From positions 186,001 to 250,000 of the forward strand of contig NBIV01000053.1 in the NCBI GenBank assembly GCA_003194525.1: a stretch of 64,000 bases of DNA, written 5' to 3'. Position numbers and translations under genes: made by a program. Each line of letters begins with the position of its first letter. The stretch's first letter is position 1. Shown piece by piece: positions 1-8,681 of the stretch. Origin of the DNA: Gracilariopsis chorda. Lineage: Eukaryota; Rhodophyta; Florideophyceae; Gracilariales; Gracilariaceae. Below the pieces are notes generated by a model. That model saw only the letters and a list, made by a program, of their open reading frames with translations. It was not told the origin of the DNA and ran no database searches.

Positions 1-632
1 TTTATTATTTTCACACCCATTTCTGGGAAGCTAGTACTTAGTGCGACGGCGCACTGCGGTCGCACCAGTAAACCTTCCCCAACAAGGGACCCCAACCTGG
101 GGAATTGGCTCTGAGCTTTACCGCCTCCGCGTGTTCTCAACTCCTCCTTGGAGGGAAGCACCGTAGTGTACGGAAGTTCACCCCCCTTGCACATCTAAAG
201 GAGACCCATCATTGGGAGTACTAATTGTTCCAAGTGTCTTGGTGTTTCGCCCTGTATAGGGTTATTGTTACCGGCATCGTCGTATTTGTTCGTCGCTCTC
301 GCGACTCACTTCGCCCTCTCTTCCTCGTCTTCGCCCTTCCTTTTTCCCCTTTTTAGGGTAGCACCTCCCGCTATCCGCGGCTTTCGTGTGCGCATCTGCT
401 CACACACCCCCACTTACGTGGAAGCATACCTCTACTGAGGATCACACCCGCCCACGCGGATACCGATTCTTCGCCTTCACCTCCCTGCGCAAGTCGCGAC
501 AGGTGTCCCTGGTCCTACAAACCGGCTTCGCCGTGACACCTCTGGGAGGGCTCTACCCAACTGGGTTCACCTCGTGAGAGGAAGATCCCGAACGTCTTCC
601 GGTGTTTCTCCCCTTTGGGGCGTTGCACCACA
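1..632 (+). repeat. 5' LTR of the chromovirus (partial)
   Basis: Positions 1-632 match 10720-11351 base for base in length and at about 98 percent identity. The shared block ends at CGTTGCACCACA in both copies, and the next base differs. Short hairpins are frequent, for example 143-154 (CCTCC/GGAGG) and 161-173 (CCGT/ACGG). A 63-codon open frame occurs in both LTRs but has no ATG start and is not called. Confidence 0.95.
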
Positions 633-635
633 AAG

Positions 636-657
636 TGGTCTCCCGACCTAGAATCGG
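636..657 (+). other. candidate primer-binding site
   Basis: Three bases after the LTR end comes TGGTCTCCCGACC. Its complement would end in CCA and could form the 3' acceptor and T-arm strand of a tRNA. The position is typical for Ty3/gypsy elements. The tRNA was not identified. Confidence 0.5.
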
Positions 658-737
658 TTTTTGTTTTCCCTCTTACGAGGATTGTTTTCATTCCCCGGAC
701 GTTCCGTGATCGTTTCCCGTCGTAACGGTATTTTCTC

Positions 738-2345
738 ATGTCGAGAAATCCCTCCGACGCGGAGCCAGTGGTTACGCGTAGTCGCTCCCGCGACAACGCG
801 GACACTTCCGAAGTTCGGTTCGTACCCGGTATCCCTATACGGACAAGTTCCAGCCGTGCTGGCGCCGCTTCATCGCGGAATGATACCCCCGACCGGGAGC
901 CCCGGAACCTCCTTTTGCCCTCGTTATCACCCCCGCAGGGGAATGCAGCATCGGCTCCGGCTGTTGCCGCAGTGCCCCAGGCACCCCGGCCTGCTCCCGC
1001 TGTCGCGGCTTCAAGCCCCCGTGGAACGGGCGATAACACCCCCCAGGGGACTTCCCTGGAATCCCAGGTCCGCGCTCTGTGGACCGCCCATGACACCCTT
1101 GTAGGGGAACTAAAATCCCTCCAAGAGGTGGTCTCGGCAACCCCCGTAAAGGAGGTCGCCAAGGAACTCCGTATTTTACGGTCTGACGTCAACTCCGTGT
1201 TGGAGAGTTTGGGACAACCCGCCGCCTTCATCGAAGGAGTTGAAGCCCGATTTGATCGGATTGGTGCCCGCCTGGAGACGCTGGAGCAGTTCGTCCTCAT
1301 GGACAAACCATCCCCGGGTGATCCGGTAAACGAGGCATCGCACAACGACCAGCTTGCTGGGAAGAAGAAACGCCGTCACCGACGGAAACATCACCGAAAA
1401 TATCCGGACTCCGATTCTTCGACATCGTCGGACTCACCCCGAAACCATTCGGTTAGCTCGAGCTCCTCGGACTCCGACTCGGAGGACGAGAAGCGAGGCT
1501 ACTCCTCCCGCTCGAAGCGGTCATCGGCCACTGAAGGTGTGGTCCGAGCCCGCCAGAAGGGGAGAAGACACCCCGGTCTCCGGGAATTGAAACCGACAAA
1601 CCCGGATTACCGGAAGCTTTTATCATACCGGTACTACCGGCTTGAAGATTCGTCACTTGGACGTACGCCCCGTGGTACGGGAAAGGTGCGAGAATGCATT
1701 AAGCGAATGCAGCTCTCGCTCCGCAACCAGTATTTTACTGGAGAGGACCCAGTCCTAGTACTGGATTTCCTATCCCGCTTTGTAGCGGAGGCCGATATCC
1801 TCGGTATGAATGAGGGACAAGCCTATTTAGCTTTACCGTATTTCTTACGGGGAGTGGCGGAGGACCAATACACCTCTGTCAGAGGATCTTCTCGCGCCTC
1901 CGAGGAAGGAGTTACTTGCTGGGCGGAGGCTGTGCAGTATCTTCTGCGCTCCTACGCCACCAACACCGCTATTCAGCAGGCTATCCTCGCTTTGCGAGAT
2001 ACACGCCAGCGTGCTGGAGAGACCGAGACCGATTACTCGGTGCGCCTTAACAAGGCTTTCCACAGATGTGGTAACGTATACCCCGCTGGGGAGCGCATTA
2101 CCATGTTCATTGATGGTCTTGACCCGGCAATCCGGAGTTTAGTTACCCGTTATCGGGAGGACAAGCGAAGGATCACCTACCTCGAGCTGGTCCAACACGC
2201 TCGAGCGGAAGGGGATGCACTTCGTGCAAGAACTCCGAACAATCGGTCTAAATCCGCCAAGGCGTTGTTGCTGGGAAGCGAAGCTTCCTCTCTCCCGCTC
2301 ACCGCGGATGGGACCCTGGACAGGGATTTGATACCGTGCATTTAG
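738..2345 (+). CDS. gag-like structural protein of the chromovirus
   Basis: The ORF has 535 codons and starts at the first good ATG after the leader (MSRNPSDAEPV). It would form the element's particle. Residues 1-120 are low-complexity and rich in Pro, Ala and Arg. Residues around 120-190 look helical, with spaced Leu and Val. Residues about 205-265 hold a Lys/Arg/His block and then a Ser/Asp-rich stretch resembling an SR or acidic linker. From about residue 285 to 500 there is a Trp/Tyr/Leu-rich region with RNQYFTGEDPVLVLDFLSRF, which fits a retrotransposon capsid core. A decayed relative of the same gag lies at 58029-60240. The end overlaps the next ORF by ten bases in a different frame, an arrangement the family uses for frameshift expression. 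Many small hairpins lie in the coding sequence. Confidence 0.85.
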   Translation: MSRNPSDAEPVVTRSRSRDNADTSEVRFVPGIPIRTSSSRAGAASSRNDTPDREPRNLLLPSLSPPQGNAASAPAVAAVPQAPRPAPAVAASSPRGTGDNTPQGTSLESQVRALWTAHDTLVGELKSLQEVVSATPVKEVAKELRILRSDVNSVLESLGQPAAFIEGVEARFDRIGARLETLEQFVLMDKPSPGDPVNEASHNDQLAGKKKRRHRRKHHRKYPDSDSSTSSDSPRNHSVSSSSSDSDSEDEKRGYSSRSKRSSATEGVVRARQKGRRHPGLRELKPTNPDYRKLLSYRYYRLEDSSLGRTPRGTGKVRECIKRMQLSLRNQYFTGEDPVLVLDFLSRFVAEADILGMNEGQAYLALPYFLRGVAEDQYTSVRGSSRASEEGVTCWAEAVQYLLRSYATNTAIQQAILALRDTRQRAGETETDYSVRLNKAFHRCGNVYPAGERITMFIDGLDPAIRSLVTRYREDKRRITYLELVQHARAEGDALRARTPNNRSKSAKALLLGSEASSLPLTADGTLDRDLIPCI

Positions 2346-2911
2346 CGCAGGGGGATGGTGTGTCGATACCCACCAGTGAGTTACCGTCAACGACGGAGAT
2401 GACCCATGATACGGGAACAGAAGATCCCGTTCTATACGGTGGTAACAGTCGGGTTCAACCCCAACGACTCCCGTTTTCAAACGGTCAATCCCGTTATCAA
2501 CGGCCTGGATGGACTGACACCCGCCCTGCGGTTCGCTTCTCCGATACTCAGAATAATAATCCGCGTGTCGCGGTGCTGGCTCTCATTTGCCACCTGTGCT
2601 ATGCCCATGGCCATACCTCTCCTCAGTGTATTTGTTCACTGAAGGATATGGCCAAGGTGGTGGCAAATTATGAGGCCCTCACTCCAGAGGAGAAACGTTC
2701 CGTCCCGACGGCTTCCCACCTCCGTGCTAAAACGGACTTTTCCCACGCCCTACCACAGACCCCGCGTGCGCGGCAAGCTTCATACACCCCGATTCGGGAG
2801 ATCACGCAACCATCCGTTGCAACATCCGCTTATGCGGATAGAAACCCCCGTCAACGGGATGAAGCACTCGTTGTCGAGGAAACCAACCCACCGCCGAAGG
2901 CGGAAAACTAA
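2336..2911 (+). CDS. nucleocapsid-like ORF with a CCHC zinc knuckle
   Basis: The ORF has 191 codons and overlaps the end of gag in another frame. It has no ATG at its 5' end, so expression by frameshifting from gag is more likely than independent initiation (inference from family habit). It contains one CX2CX4HX4C zinc knuckle (CHLCYAHGHTSPQC, about residues 86-99), the RNA-binding motif of retroelement nucleocapsids. The rest is rich in Pro, Arg and Thr. About 20 micro-hairpins occur between 2400 and 2960, roughly one per 30 bp, including 2471-2484, 2491-2503, 2561-2573, 2824-2839, 2847-2858 and 2867-2878. A 134-bp spacer with further hairpins separates it from the pol frame. Confidence 0.75.
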   Translation: MHLAQGDGVSIPTSELPSTTEMTHDTGTEDPVLYGGNSRVQPQRLPFSNGQSRYQRPGWTDTRPAVRFSDTQNNNPRVAVLALICHLCYAHGHTSPQCICSLKDMAKVVANYEALTPEEKRSVPTASHLRAKTDFSHALPQTPRARQASYTPIREITQPSVATSAYADRNPRQRDEALVVEETNPPPKAEN

Positions 2912-3045
2912 CTGAGGGAGTCTCCCCTTTGGGAGAGGCGTCCTCAAGAACGAGGCTGTTGGCGCCCGAGGCGTCCTCGCCTCGCTCTCCGGTGTAAGTC
3001 CTCTCGAGGAAAGACACCGCTGACGCGGACTCTGCGCACCTCGGT

Positions 3046-6000
3046 GTGTTGCGTCGCCCGTGGATACGGAGTAAAAATCCCCGGATTCCCGGTAGAGTCT
3101 TGGTCTTGGCCAAGCGCAATTATAAGGTCTATGCCGACCTTGGCCTTGACCCCCAGTTTATGGTGAGGTTTCTCACCGTCCTGGATACAGGTGCAGGCCC
3201 CAACTTCGTTGTGGAATCATTGTTACCCCCGCTTGTGCGGTCTCGTATCCGCTCTGACGCGGTCCCCGACATTTCGGATGCGAATAACAACCCGTTACAA
3301 ACGGTGGGCACAGTGGACCTCGTCGTGAGACTTGGTACCTCCGTGGTGAAGTTGGACTTCATCGTTTGCCGTTCATTGGCAGCACCAGTCATACTGGGAT
3401 GTGAGTACTGCGACAGATTTGTCGACGCAATCAGGCCCCGCCTCAGGCGTGTAGAACTTGACGACGGATCGTCGGTTCCGATTGTTCGCCGCCCGGTAAA
3501 GCGGTCCTCTCGGAAACAAGTTCCGCTCCCTGCTGCGCAGGAACCACCGCCCGCGTCCCGCGAGTCCACCAAGCTCCGCGTCGCTGCCTCTGTTTCTATA
3601 CCGGCTGAATCCCAAGTCTGGGTGCAGGTAAATTCCCGTCAACACGGTCTTCGGGTTATACAACCCCTCGCCTCGTTGTACGAGAAATCCCAGCTGGCGC
3701 TGGCTAATGGAATTGTCTCCATTTCCCCGGATGTCCCTTTCCGGATATTGGTTGCCAACCTTGGCAAACACCCCCAGTATCTGGTCAAACACCAAGTAAT
3801 TGGGAGTGTAACCCCCCATCCTATGGGAATGCTGCCAACAAAGATGACAGCCGCCGATGTACTCGGAGTTACCATCTCTTCTGAGGAGTTCGCCCCGCCG
3901 TCCGAAGACGTCAAGTCTAAGGAGGGGGAGGAAACCGCTACTTCAGCGCCGAACATACCGAGTAACTCGGAATTGCGAACCACACCTGTTCCACAGGACA
4001 ATGCTCCATCGAGCAATGACCGGATTGACCCGGAAAAAGCACTTGAAGCGCTGGACTTCAGCCACGTGCCAGAGTCGCACCGCGACAAACTCCGTACTAT
4101 GTTACGGGAATTCACCACAATGTGGGATGGCTCGCTTGGCGAGATTAATGCAACGGAACACCGGATCGATTTAATCCCCGGTGCGCGACCGGTTGCACAA
4201 CCCCCTTACAGGGCAGGTCCGAAAGCTCGGGAGGAGGAGCAGTCCCAAGTGGACAAGATGCTCCGCGCAGGTGTGATTGAGCCCGCTCAATCACCCTGGG
4301 CATCCCCAGTTGTACTGGCTTTAAAGGCCGACGGAACCTGGAGGTTCTGTGTCGACTACGGCCGGCTCAATGCTGTGACTGTTAGGGACACGTACCCCAT
4401 CCCTCGTATGGACGAGTGCATTGACTCCCTTGGAGACGCCACCGTGTTCACGGCCCTTGATGCCAATTGGGGATATTGGCAATTACCTGTCAGACAGGAG
4501 GATCGCGACAAAACCGCATTCACCTGCCATGCAGGAACGTACCGCTTCAAGCGGATGCCATTTGGGTTAACCAACGCCCCCGCCACCTTTCAGCGTGCAG
4601 TAGATATTCTACTCAACCGCTTTAAGTGGCGGAGTTGTCTGGTCTACCTTGATGATATCATCATCTTCTCCAACTCGTTGGACGACCATCTCACTCACGT
4701 CCGAGACGTGCTGACCGTACTCCGCGATGCGGGAATTACCCTCAAGTTGAGGAAATGCGAGTTTTTCACAGATACTGTGAAGTATCTGGGTCACATTATC
4801 CGTCCTGGACGGTTAGCGATCGAGAAAGCTCGAGTCAAATCCCTCGTTGAGGCGAAAGAACCCCGTACTCAAACGGAACTGCGCTCCTTTCTGGGGCTGG
4901 TCAACGTCTATCGACGGTTTATCCCGAACTTTTCGGATACTGCAGCGCCCCTGAACGCGTTGTTGCGAAAGGGGAACCCCCCAAAACTGGGAATATTTAC
5001 GCCCGAGCAATCGGAAGCCTTCAACTCCTTAAAGGAGGCTGTCACATCAGCACCAATCCTACATCTCCCAAAACTTGGGTTGCCATACTCCGTAGATACG
5101 GACTCGAGCGACTACCAAGTCGGGTGTGATCTTTTTCAAACCACCCCCGAGGGGGAACGGCATCCAATTGGTTACTGGTCACGTTCGCTCAATGTTCATG
5201 AGCGGAACTACTCCGTATCGGAGAAAGAGTGCCTCGCCGTCGTATGGGCGATGACCACTCTGCGCCCCTACCTTATGGGAATTCACTTCACCGTGTACAC
5301 GGATCATTCCTCATTGAGGTGGTTGATGAATATCTCCGACCCGTCGGGACGCCTCATGCGCTGGAGACTCCGCCTCGCGGAATATGACTTTCAAGTCATT
5401 TATAAAAAGGGTGCGCAGAACACTCAGGCCGACGCTTTATCGCGTTTACCCACAAGTAGGGAAGCACTCCCAACGGAGGATGATGAAGTCCCATGCTTCA
5501 TGGCTATAGACCCGGATGATCCGGAATATGCCGTCGAGGCTAGGCCAGAAACCTGGGACGAGGATGCTGATTTTGACGAACTACTCGCATCGCGAGATAA
5601 ATCTGAGAAACCGTTACCGGGAAACTTTGTACCGGTATCACCGGAAGAAATGATCCGAGAACAATTCGGCGACCCATTCTGTACGAGAATTCGTGCCCGT
5701 ATCAACGGTGGTGAAGATCTCCCTTTCGGGGTAAACGACAAAGGCTACCTCGTAAGAAAGGTCGAAGCCCCCCCACAGATCGTGGTACCACATTCCCTGC
5801 AATCGCGGGTGTTACATCTATCACACTACGCCCCCATTGGAGGTCACCCAGGTGGGAGGAAGCTCTACCTAACCCTGCGAAGGGATTTCTATTGGCCCGC
5901 AATGGCGGTGGATTGCTACGCAACTGTGCGGTTTTGTAGCGAATGCGCGAAGAATCGCGTCAAACTCCGCAAAAATGCGAAGAAGATGAAACTATTCCCC

Positions 6001-8490
6001 GCGAGGGCGCCGCTCGAGTTTATTGCGATCGATATTCTCGGACCATTACTCACCACGAAACGTGGAAACAAGTTTCTACTTGTCATTACCGACCGCTTTT
6101 CTAAGCTGGTACGGACTGTCCCTCTTCGGAGGATAACCGCTCTCACGGTGGCCCAGGCTCTGGTGACGCACTGGATTTTTGTCTACGGTCCCCCTGTAGA
6201 GGTGCTCTCTGACAACGGGAAGCAGTTCGTGAGCAAGTTCTTCCAGGATGTTTGTCGCATCCTGGATGTCAAGAACTTGTTCACGACTACCTACCACCCC
6301 CAGTGTAATGGGCAAGTTGAACGGTTTAACCGGACGTTACTCGCGGCGTTACGTTCCTACGTCGCTGACCACCCAACGAATTGGGATCTCTACGCTGATG
6401 CGGTAACCTACGCGTACAATACGCAGGTACACCGGACTACCGGAGTTTCACCATTCGAGTTAGTTCTATCTAGAACACCCCCGCCTGTGGCGCTGGAACC
6501 CCAAGCTACCTTGGACAATTTCCCATCTGTGGGTATCTACCGGCAGCAATGGAAGCAATGGCTTTCCAAGCTGGTCCCCGCTGCGCGGAAGTCTATGGCA
6601 CGGGCCCAAGCCGCTTACAAGCGGGATTTTGACGCTCGCTTGCGAGGAAAACCGTCCCCGATTCGGGCAAATAACTACGTCTTCATCAGGAAGGAATACT
6701 ACAACCCGGAACGAGAGAAGCGTCACAAACTCTCGCCTGTGGCGGATGGACCCTTCAAGGTGATCTCTGTTAACACCGACACTGTCGTGGTAGACATGGG
6801 GGACACGCACGAACGGATTTCCCGTGATCGTGTTGTCCTTGCCCCTCCTCCCTCGTCAGAGGTAGTCCTGGGTCCAGGCAACCCCGTTTCTACGGACTCC
6901 GCTACACCGGAACAATCCGGGAGTACTAGACCTACGGTACTACCACACCCCAGCCGGGGACTCTCAGACCTACCGACTCTGTCGGAATCACCGGCTCAGC
7001 CGGGTAATTCGGGCCCCTCAGCGCCCGCCCCTACCACGTCTGCCCCACTGGCGCGCATTTATACCCGCCAGGCGGGGAATGTTATCCCTTATCCCGCCGC
7101 TCCGTCTAAGGAGGGGGAGGAGAACACTCGTTTTCGAGGAACGATATCACCGTCGCAACGGGAAACACACCGTAACATACGGAACACTGACCGTGGAGCA
7201 CGGAGTATGTCACGCGACACTAATCCCCCGTTCCCGGGCAGTGCCGTGCAACAGGAACCAGACGCGCAGGCCCCGCAAAAGCGGCAAATACACCGTTTGT
7301 CACGGGAAAACGAGAAGCCTCACTCCAATACCGCAGCAGCGGAAAGGCAATCGCCCGATGCCTCGAAACCGCCGTTGGCGGAAGTCCCCGCGGAAGCGGT
7401 TCAATCAGGTCGATCAGACCCGCGCCCTGCGGAGAAGGGGCGCCCAGATACGCCGGCCTCACAGGGGAATACCCACACCCCTCTTGGGGAAAAAGGTGGC
7501 CAAGCTGCAGTCGAAGCTTTAAGCCCTGGCTTGCAAGCACCGGAAACGCCTCCCGTCGTTGACGGAATCAAAGCCCCCGCTACGGGGAATAATTTGCGCC
7601 AACCCCCGCATCGCTGCAGCGAAGAACCGAGAAACTCGGGATTAACGCGCGCCATCGCACGCTCGAAACCGGTCGTACCGGACGCTGCTCCTCCTCACGG
7701 AGATGGTGCACTGCGCTCAGCGGCAAGTCCCCTGAAAAGGGTGTCATCGGCACCTGCCCAGAACCCCCCAAAGGGGAATTTTGACCAAAATACCGGTGTA
7801 CCGGAGTTAGCCCCAGGCAACCCGTCAGTAGCCGGGGACACCACGGCGTCGCCGGAACGTATGGTGCAGAGCGCTCGTGCGCCTGGCAGGGAGGCGGTTT
7901 GCCACCCAATCACCGTGTCGCACGGGACCCCCCAGGGGATTGTGGAAATGACGATCCCGCAGGAGCGGTCACCTTCCCGCAAACTCGCGGTTCGTGAGCT
8001 CAACCGCGAAGGCGGAGCCCAAGTCCCCCGCCGACTGGCGGTTCGCCCGGTCTACCGTGAAGACGGGAACAACGACACCCCAATGGGGAATGACTTGCCG
8101 GGGAAAACCGTGACACCACACACCCTCTTGAGGGATATTTTCCCGCATGAGCAGCGGCCACTAGGACAGCGCACGGCAACGTCGGAGTTATCGCCGAACA
8201 CCCTGCTAAGGGACATTATACCGCACAGAGGGCAGCCCTCACAAGGGAGTACAACCACCACCCGGCACGGCCGGCAGGTCTACGAACGAGAGTTCGTAGT
8301 AGACCGACTTGTCGGACACACCTGGAACCAGGATGGTATTCTACAATACCGCGTCCGCTGGTACGGGTACGACCCCAGTGGGGATACGTGGGAGCCAATT
8401 GAACACATCCCACGGTCGCAGGTTCTGCGATACCACCGTCAAACGGGAACTGCAGCCCCACCCACGCTGGTTAATGCCCAAGTTGGGTAA
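3046..8490 (+). CDS. pol: pol polyprotein: protease, RT, RNase H, integrase, chromodomain
   Basis: A single open frame of 1814 codons replicates and integrates the element. The aspartic protease motif LDTGAGPNF lies near 3181. RT runs from about 4200 to 4800, with FCVDYGRLNA and the catalytic YLDDIIIFSN near 4648. RNase H follows, with YTDHSSLRW near 5300. The integrase zinc region (HX3H then CX2C) is at 5814-5960. The integrase catalytic core shows FIAIDILGPL, LSDNGKQF and GQVERFNR, giving all three DDE acidic residues (6019-6330). A Pro/Ser/Arg-rich linker of about 450 residues (6850-8280) leads to a C-terminal chromodomain (8285-8440, VRWYGYDPSGDTWEP). In chromoviruses this domain directs integration to chromatin marks. 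The listed start is the open frame limit, a GTG. The first in-frame ATG is near 3160, so the true N-terminus probably comes from a fusion with gag or processing. Confidence 0.95.
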   Translation: MLRRPWIRSKNPRIPGRVLVLAKRNYKVYADLGLDPQFMVRFLTVLDTGAGPNFVVESLLPPLVRSRIRSDAVPDISDANNNPLQTVGTVDLVVRLGTSVVKLDFIVCRSLAAPVILGCEYCDRFVDAIRPRLRRVELDDGSSVPIVRRPVKRSSRKQVPLPAAQEPPPASRESTKLRVAASVSIPAESQVWVQVNSRQHGLRVIQPLASLYEKSQLALANGIVSISPDVPFRILVANLGKHPQYLVKHQVIGSVTPHPMGMLPTKMTAADVLGVTISSEEFAPPSEDVKSKEGEETATSAPNIPSNSELRTTPVPQDNAPSSNDRIDPEKALEALDFSHVPESHRDKLRTMLREFTTMWDGSLGEINATEHRIDLIPGARPVAQPPYRAGPKAREEEQSQVDKMLRAGVIEPAQSPWASPVVLALKADGTWRFCVDYGRLNAVTVRDTYPIPRMDECIDSLGDATVFTALDANWGYWQLPVRQEDRDKTAFTCHAGTYRFKRMPFGLTNAPATFQRAVDILLNRFKWRSCLVYLDDIIIFSNSLDDHLTHVRDVLTVLRDAGITLKLRKCEFFTDTVKYLGHIIRPGRLAIEKARVKSLVEAKEPRTQTELRSFLGLVNVYRRFIPNFSDTAAPLNALLRKGNPPKLGIFTPEQSEAFNSLKEAVTSAPILHLPKLGLPYSVDTDSSDYQVGCDLFQTTPEGERHPIGYWSRSLNVHERNYSVSEKECLAVVWAMTTLRPYLMGIHFTVYTDHSSLRWLMNISDPSGRLMRWRLRLAEYDFQVIYKKGAQNTQADALSRLPTSREALPTEDDEVPCFMAIDPDDPEYAVEARPETWDEDADFDELLASRDKSEKPLPGNFVPVSPEEMIREQFGDPFCTRIRARINGGEDLPFGVNDKGYLVRKVEAPPQIVVPHSLQSRVLHLSHYAPIGGHPGGRKLYLTLRRDFYWPAMAVDCYATVRFCSECAKNRVKLRKNAKKMKLFPARAPLEFIAIDILGPLLTTKRGNKFLLVITDRFSKLVRTVPLRRITALTVAQALVTHWIFVYGPPVEVLSDNGKQFVSKFFQDVCRILDVKNLFTTTYHPQCNGQVERFNRTLLAALRSYVADHPTNWDLYADAVTYAYNTQVHRTTGVSPFELVLSRTPPPVALEPQATLDNFPSVGIYRQQWKQWLSKLVPAARKSMARAQAAYKRDFDARLRGKPSPIRANNYVFIRKEYYNPEREKRHKLSPVADGPFKVISVNTDTVVVDMGDTHERISRDRVVLAPPPSSEVVLGPGNPVSTDSATPEQSGSTRPTVLPHPSRGLSDLPTLSESPAQPGNSGPSAPAPTTSAPLARIYTRQAGNVIPYPAAPSKEGEENTRFRGTISPSQRETHRNIRNTDRGARSMSRDTNPPFPGSAVQQEPDAQAPQKRQIHRLSRENEKPHSNTAAAERQSPDASKPPLAEVPAEAVQSGRSDPRPAEKGRPDTPASQGNTHTPLGEKGGQAAVEALSPGLQAPETPPVVDGIKAPATGNNLRQPPHRCSEEPRNSGLTRAIARSKPVVPDAAPPHGDGALRSAASPLKRVSSAPAQNPPKGNFDQNTGVPELAPGNPSVAGDTTASPERMVQSARAPGREAVCHPITVSHGTPQGIVEMTIPQERSPSRKLAVRELNREGGAQVPRRLAVRPVYREDGNNDTPMGNDLPGKTVTPHTLLRDIFPHEQRPLGQRTATSELSPNTLLRDIIPHRGQPSQGSTTTTRHGRQVYEREFVVDRLVGHTWNQDGILQYRVRWYGYDPSGDTWEPIEHIPRSQVLRYHRQTGTAAPPTLVNAQVG

Positions 8491-8681
8491 CGTTGCCGCG
8501 CGAGCGGAGAGCGAAAGGAAAGGATAACAAGGCAAAGTCCGTCGAAGACGGGGAACTCAACCGAGAAGCACCGTTCTAAACGGGAAGGTTTATTCAAGGG
8601 AGCAGCTAGCTCCCCACAATACTACACTACACTAACTGGCATAGCCAGGGAAAGAAGAACCAGGAAACTGGACCAGAGGTT

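Noticed and set aside
386-577. 63-codon ORF repeated in both LTRs (also 11105-11296)
   Set aside because: It starts with GTG, has no family likeness, and is present twice only because LTRs are duplicated.
515-1345. 276-codon minus-strand ORF over gag
   Set aside because: It runs opposite the gag frame and across the LTR edge, with Arg/Ser-rich composition expected from a shadow frame. No ATG-domain evidence.
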